From DSNY01 sp016861185 (lineage in GTDB: Bacteria; Pseudomonadota; Gammaproteobacteria; Burkholderiales; Burkholderiaceae_F): 6,227 nucleotides of DNA. The position numbers and the translations under genes are program-made. The notes beneath the pieces are model-generated. The model had not been told where the DNA came from and did not search any database. It worked only from the letters and a program-made list of their open reading frames with translations. Shown piece after piece: positions 1 to 6,028 of the stretch. Every line of letters begins with the position of its first letter. Within the stretch, counting starts at the first letter, position 1. Where the stretch lies: NCBI GenBank assembly GCA_030263275.1, contig SZOR01000166.1, positions 1 to 6,227 of the forward strand, given 5' to 3'.

Positions 1-875
1 TGGGCGCGGTCGCGCAGCGCGTTGCGGTCGAGCGGCGCGCGCTCGCGCTCGGCGTGGTCAGCGCGGGCAGTTCGGCCGGGCAGCTCGTGCTGGCGCCCGC
101 GATCGCGCTGGCGATCGCGTTCATCGGCTGGCGCGGCGCGCTGTTCGCACTCGCGCTGCTCGCGCTGGCCGCCGTGCCGCTGGCGCGCGCGTTCGCTTCG
201 CGGCCGGCCGAACACGGTCGCCGGGACGAGGCACCGCGCGCCGCGCCGACCGTGCGCCACGCGCTGCGCGACGCGAACTACTGGTACGTCACCGCAGGCT
301 TCTTCGTGTGCGGCTTTCACGTGACCTTCCTTACGACGCACATGCCCGGCGTGATCGAACTGTGCGGTCTGCCCGCGGGATTGTCCGGGATCTGGCTGGC
401 GGTGGTGGGCGCGTGCAACATCGCGAGCAGCCTCGGCTCGGGCTGGTTGATGCAGCGCGTCCCGATGAAAGCGCTGCTCGGCAGCTTGTACGCGCTGCGC
501 GCGGCCGGCGTCCTGCTATTCCTCGCGCTGCCGAAGACGCCGTCCACGTTGCTGGCGTTCGCGCTGTGGATGGGGCTCACCTACATGGGCACGCTGCCGC
601 CGACGACCGGATTGATCGCGAAGCTCTACGGCGCGCGCAACGTCGCCACGCTGATGGGTATCACCACGGCGGTGCACCAGGTCGGCAGCTTTCTCGGCGC
701 CTGGCTGGGCGGACTCGAGGTCGAGCGCTCGGGCAGCTTCGATCTCGTCTGGTATCTGGACGCTGCGCTTGCACTCGCTGCCGCCGCGATCCACGTGCCG
801 ATCCGCGAGCGCGATCCGGTCGATGCGCCCGCGCCGAGGCCGCAATGGTCGGCCGCGCCGCAGGCCGCCGGCTGA
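1..875 (+). CDS. Major facilitator superfamily (MFS) transporter, 3' part
   Basis: This is the C-terminal part of an inner-membrane secondary transporter, open at the left edge in frame 3 and ending at a TGA (873-875). About 290 residues are visible. The first hydrophobic stretch, starting around LALGVVSAGSSAGQ, looks like transmembrane helices 5 and 6. A charged loop (ASRPAEHGRRDEAPR) matches the usual central cytoplasmic loop. Six further hydrophobic segments follow, fitting helices 7-12, including a glycine-rich helix 11 (HQVGSFLGAWLGG). The order and Gly/Ala-rich helices resemble the MFS branch that holds monocarboxylate and oxalate/formate-type carriers, but the substrate cannot be read from the sequence. 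The N-terminal half, with the signature loop between helices 2 and 3, lies outside the window. The gene converges on the DUF3014 gene, and its stop codon lies in the outer end of a large palindrome that may terminate transcription. Confidence 0.9.
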   Translation, partial: GAVAQRVAVERRALALGVVSAGSSAGQLVLAPAIALAIAFIGWRGALFALALLALAAVPLARAFASRPAEHGRRDEAPRAAPTVRHALRDANYWYVTAGFFVCGFHVTFLTTHMPGVIELCGLPAGLSGIWLAVVGACNIASSLGSGWLMQRVPMKALLGSLYALRAAGVLLFLALPKTPSTLLAFALWMGLTYMGTLPPTTGLIAKLYGARNVATLMGITTAVHQVGSFLGAWLGGLEVERSGSFDLVWYLDAALALAAAAIHVPIRERDPVDAPAPRPQWSAAPQAAG

Positions 876-1001
876 GAAGCCGTGAATCAATCTACTGCGC
901 GCCCCGATCTTGCGCCTCCGGTGCTCAACGTATCACTCGATACGCCCCCGCTCCTCGGCGCAACCTCGGGGCGCTCGCTACGATTCCTTCACGACTTCTG
1001 A
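873..1001. repeat. Large imperfect inverted repeat (about 62-nt arms) between convergent genes
   Basis: The interval reads as one long imperfect palindrome. The left arm begins TGAGAAGCCGTGAATCAATC. The complement of the right arm begins TCAGAAGTCGTGAAGGAATC. The arms continue to align through GCGCCCCGA..TTGCGCC to a central six-pair stem, CGTATC (929-934) / GATACG (939-944), around the loop ACTC. By hand alignment about 42 of 62 positions match with one gap; the outer 40 are clearly better than the inner 20. No transposase or coding region is present and the ends show no obvious target duplication. The size, symmetry and position between convergent genes fit a dispersed intergenic palindromic repeat, or a MITE-like element, which may serve as a bidirectional terminator. 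There is no T-tract, so a classical intrinsic terminator is not shown. Confidence 0.7.
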
Positions 1002-1010
1002 GCGCGCGCC

Positions 1011-1808
1011 TCAGTTCGGCTTCGCGACTTCGCTGCGCGCCACTTCGCGGCGGATCTCGCGCAGCTTGGCCTTGATGCGCTGCGCGTTGTCCACGCCGAT
1101 ACGCATCAACAGCTTCTGTCCGGCCGAGCGCGACTCCAGCTCGGGATCGGCGAATTCGTACAGCACCTTGGGCTGCGCCACGCGGATCGACCCCTTGATC
1201 TCGGGCGTCAGCAGCAGATGGTCGATCACCTGCACGAGCCGGTCGTTGAAGTAGCCCTTCGGATAGCCGAGCTCGCGATACGCCTGCTGGAACAGCGGGT
1301 AGAAGCGCACGTAGACCTCGACGAGCTTCTTCGTGTCGATCGCTTCGGCCGCCTTGACGTAGGGCGCATAACGCGCCGCGTTGTCCGGGCCGATCACCGC
1401 TTCGTCGCCGGCGCCGGTGACGATGAAGTTCCCGGACGGCGACTTGACCGGAAAGATCTTCTGCGAAAGCTTCGGCCGCGGCAGGTTGTCGACGGTCGCG
1501 ACGATCTTGCGGATGATGCCGCTCGCGATCAGAAACTCGCCGAGCACTTTTTCTCCGACGGCGCCGGCGAGCGACTTGCGGATCGCCGCATCGCTGTCCG
1601 CCAGCGCGGGCAGCGGCTCGGGCGGCTCGGCCTGCGCGATCGGGTGTTCGATCTCGGGTTCGGTCGGCGCCGGTGCGGGCGCCGGCGGCGCCTCGACCTT
1701 GGCGGCCGGGGGCGGCGGCGTTTCCTGCCGCTTCCACCACAGATAGCCGCCGACCGCGACGAGCAACGCCAAACCGATGAAGATCAAACGTTCGGTGGTC
1801 TTGTTCAT
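1011..1808 (-). CDS. DUF3014 domain-containing membrane-anchored protein
   Basis: A 265-residue protein of unknown function. Residues 1-7 are short and contain Lys and Arg; residues 8-26 form one hydrophobic helix (LIFIGLALLVAVGGYLWW), so the rest is probably in the periplasm. A Pro/Ala/Glu-rich linker spans about residues 30-68. The C-terminal domain, about residues 70-257, has the features I associate with DUF3014: a segment ending LPRPKLSQKIFPV, then SPSGNFIVTG, then YVRFYPLFQQAYRELGYP, and a C-terminal LMRIGVDNAQRIKAKLREIR stretch. The length is normal for the family. The start is well supported: the minus-strand sequence just upstream carries GGGAGGGAGG (1811-1820) close to the ATG. It is convergent with the MFS gene and divergent from the HicA-like gene, so it is probably transcribed alone. 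Nothing in the sequence assigns a biochemical role. Confidence 0.88.
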   Translation of the reverse strand: MNKTTERLIFIGLALLVAVGGYLWWKRQETPPPPAAKVEAPPAPAPAPTEPEIEHPIAQAEPPEPLPALADSDAAIRKSLAGAVGEKVLGEFLIASGIIRKIVATVDNLPRPKLSQKIFPVKSPSGNFIVTGAGDEAVIGPDNAARYAPYVKAAEAIDTKKLVEVYVRFYPLFQQAYRELGYPKGYFNDRLVQVIDHLLLTPEIKGSIRVAQPKVLYEFADPELESRSAGQKLLMRIGVDNAQRIKAKLREIRREVARSEVAKPN

Positions 1809-1962
1809 GTCCTCCCTCCCGGATGCGGGGCGTTCAGCGGTTCAGAGGCCGACGAGCTGAAATCGTTCCGTCGATCATCGGTCGGCCCGCACGGCTGCGC
1901 GCATTCGCGCGATCGCGAGTATCCTGCCGCGCAACGAAACATACCCGCACCGGCCGCCGCTT

Positions 1963-2253
1963 ATGAGCCACAAGCACGAAAACCTGATCCGCACGATCTT
2001 CCACGATCCGATCAGCGGCAACATCCAGTGGCGCGAGGTCGAGTCGCTGCTGAAGCACCTCGGCGTCGAGATGGAGCAGCTTTCCGGCGCGCGCATCCGC
2101 GCCAGGCTCGGCCGCGCCGAGGCGATTCTGCACCGCCCGCACCACAGCAACACGCTCGACCGCCACGCCGTGCAGCACCTGCGCGAGTTCCTCGCGCGCG
2201 GCGGCGCCACGCCTTCGCAGTACGAGGCGCGCGAGGAGCAGCGCAAGGGCTAG
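1963..2253 (+). CDS. Solitary HicA-like (YcfA/HicA fold) small protein
   Basis: A 96-residue basic protein. Residues about 20-78 look like the compact HicA double-stranded-RNA-binding-like fold: a helix (WREVESLLKHLG), a strand, a turn SGARIRARLG, a strand ILHRPH, and a C-terminal helix (RHAVQHLREFLARGG). HicA toxins are mRNA interferases with a catalytic histidine after a Gly-Ser/Lys turn. Here that position appears to be Arg44 (GAR), so RNase activity is doubtful. I recall a widespread group of solitary HicA-family proteins with a similar SGNIxWxxIExLL..GSRxRxxL..xxxxHRPH pattern, which fits better than a toxin. No HicB antitoxin gene lies on either side. The ATG is preceded by no strong Shine-Dalgarno sequence. 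It faces the DUF3014 gene across a 154-nt gap in which I see no convincing promoter, and its stop overlaps the convergent reductase gene. Confidence 0.8.
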   Translation: MSHKHENLIRTIFHDPISGNIQWREVESLLKHLGVEMEQLSGARIRARLGRAEAILHRPHHSNTLDRHAVQHLREFLARGGATPSQYEAREEQRKG

Positions 2254-3239
2254 TCGTACGCCGCCCCGACGATCGCATCGATCCGCTGCATCGCCTCGCT
2301 GTCGAGCTTCGGCGCGACTTCGAGCGCTTTCATGTTCTCCTCGAGCTGCGCCACGCGCGTCGCGCCCGTGATCACCGTGCTGACGTTCGAATTCGCGAGG
2401 CACCAGGCGAGCGCGAGCTGCGCGAGCGTGCAGCCGAAATCGTGCGCGACGGCTTCGAGTTCGCCGACGATGCGGTTCTTCCCGGCATCGATCAGCCGCT
2501 CGCGCAGGAACGCGTAGCTTTCGACGGTGCCGCGCGAGCCCGGCGGAATCCCCTGCCGGTACTTGCCCGTGAGCAGTCCGCTCGCGAGCGGGCTCCAGGT
2601 CGTCAGCCCCAGGCCGATCCCAGCGTACAGCTGCGCGTATTCCCGCTCGACGCGCTTGCGGTGGAACAGGTTGTACTGCGGCTGCTCCATCAGCGGCTTG
2701 TGCAGGTGGTGCCTGTCGGCGATTTCATACGCGGCGCGGATGGCGTCGGCGGGCCATTCGCTGGTGCCCCAGTACAGCGCCTTGCCGCGCGCGATGAGAT
2801 CGTGCATCGCCCACACGGTTTCCTCGATCGGCGTGTCCGGATCGGGGCGGTGGCAGTAGACGAGATCGACGTAGTCGAGCCGCAGCCGCGCGAGCGAGCC
2901 GTCGATCGCGCCGAGCAGGTACTTGCGGTTCAGCGTGTTGCGCTCGTTCGGGAACTCGCCTTTGCCCTGTGCGAGCCCCCAGTAGAACTTGGTCGAGACG
3001 ACATAGCGGCTGCGCGGCCAGCCGAGCGACTTCAGCGCCTCGCCCATGATCTCTTCCGAGCGGCCGCGCGCGTACACCTCGGCGTTGTCGAAGAAGTTCA
3101 CGCCGTGATCCCACGCGGCGGCCATCAGCTCGCGCGCGGCGCCTGCATCGACCTGGTTGCCGTAGGTGACCCAGGAGCCGAAGGAAAGCGCGGACAGCTT
3201 GAGGCCGGAGCGGCCGAGGCGGCGGTAGTTCATCGTCAT
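2250..3239 (-). CDS. Aldo/keto reductase, Kv-channel beta-subunit-like (AKR6 type)
   Basis: A 329-residue cytosolic NADPH-dependent oxidoreductase with a TIM-barrel fold, expected to reduce aldehydes or ketones; the substrate is not evident. The full catalytic tetrad is visible: Asp51 and Tyr56 in FFDNAEVYARG, Lys84 in STKFYWG, and His130 in YCHRPDPDTPIEE. The first strands (YRRLGRSGLKLSALSFGSWV), YWGTSEW (156-162), EQPQYNLFHRKRVE (185-198), TWSPLASGLLTGKY (214-227) and the C-terminal cofactor segment STVITGATRVAQLEEN (287-302) closely follow the animal potassium-channel beta subunits and their bacterial relatives. The length is normal. A second in-frame ATG two codons downstream (at 3233) is an equally plausible start; neither has a clear ribosome-binding site. 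It is the last gene of a probable three-gene operon, 33 nt after the DUF6265 gene. Confidence 0.93.
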   Translation of the reverse strand: MTMNYRRLGRSGLKLSALSFGSWVTYGNQVDAGAARELMAAAWDHGVNFFDNAEVYARGRSEEIMGEALKSLGWPRSRYVVSTKFYWGLAQGKGEFPNERNTLNRKYLLGAIDGSLARLRLDYVDLVYCHRPDPDTPIEETVWAMHDLIARGKALYWGTSEWPADAIRAAYEIADRHHLHKPLMEQPQYNLFHRKRVEREYAQLYAGIGLGLTTWSPLASGLLTGKYRQGIPPGSRGTVESYAFLRERLIDAGKNRIVGELEAVAHDFGCTLAQLALAWCLANSNVSTVITGATRVAQLEENMKALEVAPKLDSEAMQRIDAIVGAAYD

Positions 3240-3272
3240 GTCGTCGTGGGTCGGTCGTGCGGCTCGTGGCGT

Positions 3273-4058
3273 TCAGTCGCAGGCGGTGCGCTTCAGCGGG
3301 AAATCGACGCCGCGCGGCCGGCCGTCGACGGTCCCTTCGATGCGCGCGAGAAGCTCGTCGGGACCGCCGCGCCGATAGATCACGCGCTGCGGAAAGTCGT
3401 GCGCGGGGTTTTCGGCGACGAAGCCGGAAGCGTCGGCGCTGCGGATCGCGAACGACGCTTCCTTCTGCCCCGACGGATGCGCCCAGTAGATCCAGCCGAG
3501 ATTCGGGTCCTCGCGCAACATCATCGTCTCGTGCGTACGCGGTTTGCCGTCGACCAGCGTGCGCGCCATGCCCAGCATCGTTCCGCCGCCCGGCCGCATC
3601 CAGTGCTCGCGATGTTCGCGCCGACCGCCCGCGCCCAGCCAGCAGCCCGCGAGCCAGGCGAAGCGGTCGATGCCTTCGGCCGCGGCGGGGCGCGGCTGCG
3701 CGCGCGCCACGTAGCCCTCGTAGAACGGCGCGAGCTCGTCGATCTGCAGCGCGAACGCGCCGTTCGCGACCATCGGGTCGGCAGCGAACTCGCGTTCGAC
3801 GGCGGCGCGATCGGCCGCGCGCACGACCAGCATGCCCTTGTCGGCGTAGCGCGCGCCGACGAGCAGGCGGCCGGAACCGCGCAGCCGCGCGAGGTTTGCC
3901 GAATGCTCGCCGAATCCGGGCTGGGCGTTCGCCGGCACCTCGGCGCGCCACGCGGGACCGAGCGTCAGATGCACGAGAAAGAGCCGCTCGTGCGCCTCCG
4001 TCTGCGCGTGCGCTGCCGCGGCGAAAAGCCAGCCGAACGCGAAACAGAGCACGCGCAT
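3273..4058 (-). CDS. Secreted protein with YCII-like and DUF6265 domains
   Basis: A 261-residue exported protein. Residues 1-18 form a signal peptide (MRVLCFAFGWLFAAAAHA) with probable cleavage after AHA. Residues about 26-117 look like a YCII-like alpha/beta barrel: FLVHLTLGPAW, then His52 in a helix (HSANLARLRGSGRLLVG), a strand GMLVVRA, and the typical FAADPMVANG (91-100). Residues about 132-258 match DUF6265: RFAWLAGCWLG, EHWMRPGGGTMLGMART, HETMMLRED, WIYWAHPSGQ, and AENPAHDFPQRVIYRR. DUF6265 proteins usually stand alone with a signal peptide, so the added YCII-like domain is a fusion. Function is unknown; the domains suggest binding of a small hydrophobic or metabolic ligand in the periplasm, which is inference. 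The start is set by a strong AAGGAGG five nt upstream. An ATG ten codons earlier would put extra charged residues ahead of the signal peptide. Confidence 0.85.
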   Translation of the reverse strand: MRVLCFAFGWLFAAAAHAQTEAHERLFLVHLTLGPAWRAEVPANAQPGFGEHSANLARLRGSGRLLVGARYADKGMLVVRAADRAAVEREFAADPMVANGAFALQIDELAPFYEGYVARAQPRPAAAEGIDRFAWLAGCWLGAGGRREHREHWMRPGGGTMLGMARTLVDGKPRTHETMMLREDPNLGWIYWAHPSGQKEASFAIRSADASGFVAENPAHDFPQRVIYRRGGPDELLARIEGTVDGRPRGVDFPLKRTACD

Positions 4059-4063
4059 CTTCG

Positions 4064-4070
4064 CCTCCTT
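4064..4070 (-). promoter_or_regulatory. Strong Shine-Dalgarno sequence for the DUF6265 gene
   Basis: The minus strand reads AAGGAGG, followed by five nt and the ATG at 4058. This is the best ribosome-binding site in the window and decides between the ATG at 4058 and the in-frame ATG at 4088. It lies in the 36-nt gap after the methyltransferase stop, which supports separate translation initiation within a shared transcript. Confidence 0.85.
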
Positions 4071-4094
4071 CGGTTGTTCTGCATCCACGGTGCG

Positions 4095-4721
4095 TCACCC
4101 GCGCTTGCGCACGACGCAGTCGATCAGCGCCGACATGCCCGCGTGCTGCGTACCTTCGGCGAGCACGTCGTCGTGCTCGCGCAGCTCGACGATGTCGTGC
4201 GCGCCGAACGCGGCGCGCAGCAGTTCGGGCGTGTAGAGATGCTCGGCGCACGGCGGCCCGCCGGTGCGGTACCCGAGCTGGCGCGGCGTGTAGCCCTGCA
4301 GCAGGAGCCAGCCGCCGGGCGTGAGCGTCTCCAGCATGCCTTCGAACATCTTCGCCCGCACCGCGGGGGCGGCGAACTGCACGAAGATCGCGGCGACGAC
4401 ATCGAACGCCTCCGGCGTCCAGTCCCACTCTTCGACGCTCGCCACGCGGTAGTCGACCCGCACGCCGCAGCCTTCGGCGAACCTGCGCGCCTTGGCCACG
4501 CCGAGCGGCGCGATGTCGAACGCGACGACCTCGAGCCCCCGCTGCGCGAGCCAGACGCTGTTGCGCCCTTCGCCGTCGGCGACGCAGAGCGCGCGCATGC
4601 CTGCCGCCAGCCGGTGCGCCTGCTGCGTCAGGAACACGTTCGGCGCGAGCCCGAAGATGTAGTCCTCGCGCGCAAAGCGCGCGTCCCAGGTCGCGCGCGG
4701 ATTGGCAAAGCCGTCGTTCAT
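4095..4721 (-). CDS. Class I SAM-dependent methyltransferase
   Basis: A 208-residue cytosolic methyltransferase with a Rossmann-like fold. The N-terminus (TWDARFAREDYIFGLAPNVFL) is typical of small TehB-like and Methyltransf_25-type enzymes. Motif I for SAM binding is at residues 44-55 (ALCVADGEGRNS). The acidic residue ending strand 2 is Asp69 (VVAFDI). The strand-4 motif is FDVVAAIFVQF (106-116). The post-motif region is LTPGGWLLLQGYTPRQLGYR (133-152), followed by GGPP and a C-terminal segment with LYTPELLRAAF. The acceptor is unknown; relatives act on small molecules such as tellurite or thiols, but I cannot assign one here. It is the first gene of a probable leftward operon with the DUF6265 protein and the aldo/keto reductase. 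No clear Shine-Dalgarno sequence precedes the ATG. An operator-like palindrome begins 21 nt upstream. Confidence 0.9.
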   Translation of the reverse strand: MNDGFANPRATWDARFAREDYIFGLAPNVFLTQQAHRLAAGMRALCVADGEGRNSVWLAQRGLEVVAFDIAPLGVAKARRFAEGCGVRVDYRVASVEEWDWTPEAFDVVAAIFVQFAAPAVRAKMFEGMLETLTPGGWLLLQGYTPRQLGYRTGGPPCAEHLYTPELLRAAFGAHDIVELREHDDVLAEGTQHAGMSALIDCVVRKRG

Positions 4722-4742
4722 GACGCGATGCTACTGAGCTTC

Positions 4743-4769
4743 CAGCAAATGGTTGACAACCATTTGCTG
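4743..4769. promoter_or_regulatory. Perfect 27-bp palindrome, candidate repressor operator
   Basis: The arms CAGCAAATGGTTG (4743-4755) and CAACCATTTGCTG (4757-4769) are exact reverse complements around one central A. The site is much more AT-rich than its surroundings. It ends 21 nt before the methyltransferase ATG, where the promoter of the leftward operon should lie. On the minus strand its centre contains TTGTCA, a near match to a -35 box, though no good -10 follows at the right distance. A compact palindrome of this size and location is typical of a dimeric MarR- or TetR-type repressor site; the family is inference. It could instead form a hairpin downstream of the AraC gene, but no T-tract follows. 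Confidence 0.65.
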
Positions 4770-4775
4770 CGCGAA

Positions 4776-4806
4776 CCGCCCCTCTCCCCTCGAGGGAGAG
4801 GGGCGG
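4776..4806. repeat. Hairpin with 13-bp stem (CCCCTCTCCC / GGGAGAGGGG type)
   Basis: The left arm CCGCCCCTCTCCC (4776-4788) pairs perfectly with GGGAGAGGGGCGG (4794-4806) around the loop CTCGA. Palindromes with this CCCCTCTCCC core are, to my knowledge, common as dispersed intergenic units in high-GC proteobacteria. It lies downstream of the AraC gene on the minus strand and could help terminate it or stabilise the mRNA end. No T-tract follows on either strand, so intrinsic termination is uncertain. Confidence 0.7.
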
Positions 4807-4824
4807 GGGGCGAAGCGGGGGTTT

Positions 4825-4842
4825 CGCAGCGCATGCGCTGCG
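4825..4842. repeat. Perfect 18-nt palindrome
   Basis: CGCAGCGCATGCGCTGCG equals its own reverse complement, centred on GCATGC. It lies 18 nt to the right of the larger hairpin, in the noncoding gap between the AraC gene and the methyltransferase operon. It may be part of the same composite repeat. With no loop it is better viewed as a DNA-level palindrome than as an RNA hairpin. Confidence 0.55.
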
Positions 4843-4853
4843 CCCGCTGAGCG

Positions 4854-4875
4854 GCGGCGGCCTGCAAGCCGCCGC
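4854..4875. repeat. Hairpin with 8-bp GC stem after the AraC gene
   Basis: GCGGCGGC (4854-4861) pairs with GCCGCCGC (4868-4875) around the loop CTGCAA. The 9-mer CCTGCAAGC that crosses this loop occurs again at 4880-4888, giving a short direct repeat. It lies 37 nt downstream of the AraC stop on the minus strand and could act in 3'-end formation. There is no T-run. In such GC-rich DNA a stem of this length could arise by chance. Confidence 0.45.
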
Positions 4876-4911
4876 GCGCCCTGCAAGCGAGGGGGCTGAG
4901 CGTTCAAACTG

Positions 4912-5919
4912 TCATCCACTTTCCGAACGCCCAGTAATCCCCGCCGCAATGCCCTCGCCGCGCCGCCAGCGCGCGGGCGTGTGTCCCGTCACGCGGCGGA
5001 ACGCTTTCGAGAACACCGGCTGCGAGTTGTAGCCGACCGCTTCGGCCACGCGATCGAGGCTCGTCCGCTCGGCGCGCAACAGGTTCGCCGCGCGCGTGAT
5101 GCGCCACTGCGTCAGGTAGCTCATCGGCGCTTCGCCGACCAGCTCCTTGAAGCGCACCGCCAGCGCGGTGCGCGACATGCCCACCGCGCGCGCGAGCGCA
5201 TCGAGCGTCCACGGCTCCGCGAAGCGCTCGTGCATCAGCGCGAGTGCGCGCGCGACGCGCGGGTCCGCCAGGCCGCGCATCCACCCGCCGCGCGGCGCCG
5301 CCTGCGCGATATAGGCGCGCACGGCCTGGATGAAAAGCACGTCGGCCATCCGCCGCAGCACGGTGCGGCCGCCGAGCAGGGCCGAGTCGATCTCGGCGTG
5401 GATGAAGCGCAGCGTCGGCTCGAGCCAGCGCGCGACCGCCGGATCGGATCCGCGCAAATGGATCAGCGGCGGCAGCGCGCCGAACAGCGGATTGATCTTC
5501 AGCGCGTCGTACGAGAAGAAGCCGCCGGTGACGCGCGCGACGATCGGCCCCTTGCCCGGCCCGCGGATATGGCCGTGGGCGTCCATCGGATACGCCTCGA
5601 CGAAGCGCTCGAACGGCAGCACCGGCGCGTCGCGCGCGGAGCGGATCACGTGCGGCGCGCCGCGCGGCAACAGGACGAAGTCGCCGGCTTCGACCGCGCG
5701 CGCCGCGCCGCGCTTGCCGACCTGGATCTCGCAGCGCCCCTCGGTCACCGCGTAGAACGGCGCGCGGCCGGCGCGCGCGATCGCCACACCGCACGGCGCG
5801 CGCAGGTCGACCGTGAAGTAGACGGTCGCCTCGAGCCGCACCTGCTCCATCACGTCCGAGAGCAGGTCGAACGGCGGCGCCGTTGGCCGCGCTTGCGCGT
5901 TCTCTGAACGAATCGACAT
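4912..5919 (-). CDS. AraC-family transcriptional regulator with N-terminal cupin domain
   Basis: A 335-residue cytosolic DNA-binding regulator. The N-terminal half, about residues 17-205, has the pattern of the cupin-type AraC ligand domain: FDLLSDVMEQVRLEATVYF, then PCGVAIA, FYAVTEGRCEIQV, and GDFVLLPRGAPHVI. The C-terminal domain, about residues 221-320, holds two helix-turn-helix units: WTLDALARAVGMSRTALAVRF (237-257) and SLDRVAEAVGYNSQPVFSKA (287-306), followed by the conserved FRRVTGHTPARWRR. The length is normal for the family. The reading frame stays open upstream to an ATG at 6141, but that would overlap the divergent exported gene and add an unrelated low-complexity tail. The ATG at 5919 (MSIRSENAQARP) starts just before the conserved domain. 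Its effector is unknown. Autoregulation and control of the divergent gene are plausible from position only. Confidence 0.92.
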   Translation of the reverse strand: MSIRSENAQARPTAPPFDLLSDVMEQVRLEATVYFTVDLRAPCGVAIARAGRAPFYAVTEGRCEIQVGKRGAARAVEAGDFVLLPRGAPHVIRSARDAPVLPFERFVEAYPMDAHGHIRGPGKGPIVARVTGGFFSYDALKINPLFGALPPLIHLRGSDPAVARWLEPTLRFIHAEIDSALLGGRTVLRRMADVLFIQAVRAYIAQAAPRGGWMRGLADPRVARALALMHERFAEPWTLDALARAVGMSRTALAVRFKELVGEAPMSYLTQWRITRAANLLRAERTSLDRVAEAVGYNSQPVFSKAFRRVTGHTPARWRRGEGIAAGITGRSESG

Positions 5920-5985
5920 GAAGTTTGTTCCGCAGCGCCTGTTTCTTCCGGCGCCGCGCGCGCACTGTACCCCTCGTGGATGCGG

Positions 5986-6016
5986 TCGTGTCGCTTCGAC
6001 CGGCCGCGAAACACGA
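5986..6016. promoter_or_regulatory. Short inverted repeat in the divergent AraC/exported-protein gap
   Basis: The 109-nt gap between the divergent starts (5920-6028) contains no convincing -35/-10 pair on either strand. It does hold TCGTGT (5986-5991) and ACACGA (6011-6016), six-bp inverted arms separated by 19 nt. The right arm touches the Shine-Dalgarno sequence of the rightward gene. A 5'-leader hairpin or a protein site are both possible; the arms are short enough to be chance. Confidence 0.25.
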
Positions 6017-6022
6017 AAGGAG
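6016..6022 (+). promoter_or_regulatory. Shine-Dalgarno sequence of the exported-protein gene
   Basis: AAAGGAG is followed by a six-nt spacer and the ATG at 6029. It is a strong, well-spaced site, and it is the main reason for accepting the truncated reading frame at the right edge as a gene. Confidence 0.8.
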
Positions 6023-6028
6023 CCGAAG

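Noticed and set aside
1963..2253. A HicAB toxin-antitoxin module
   Set aside because: No HicB-like frame occurs on either side, and the HicA-like protein appears to lack the catalytic histidine.
4059..4088. Upstream ATG for the DUF6265 protein (position 4088)
   Set aside because: It would place MDAEQPKEAK ahead of the signal peptide and bury the AAGGAGG inside the coding region. The ATG at 4058 has ideal spacing.
2725..4428. A minus-strand frame of 567 codons
   Set aside because: It lies in the wrong frame across the methyltransferase, DUF6265 and reductase genes and is Arg/Ala-rich without motifs.
4753..4758. Perfect TTGACA -35 hexamer on the plus strand
   Set aside because: It is the centre of the 27-bp palindrome, no -10 box follows at 16-18 nt, and no plus-strand gene lies downstream before the end of the AraC gene.
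1218..4850. A plus-strand reading frame of about 1210 codons without a stop
   Set aside because: It runs antisense through four well-supported minus-strand genes and across the HicA-like gene in another frame. Its translation is Arg/Ala/Asp/His-rich low-complexity sequence with no domain, as expected from the GC-rich complement of real genes.
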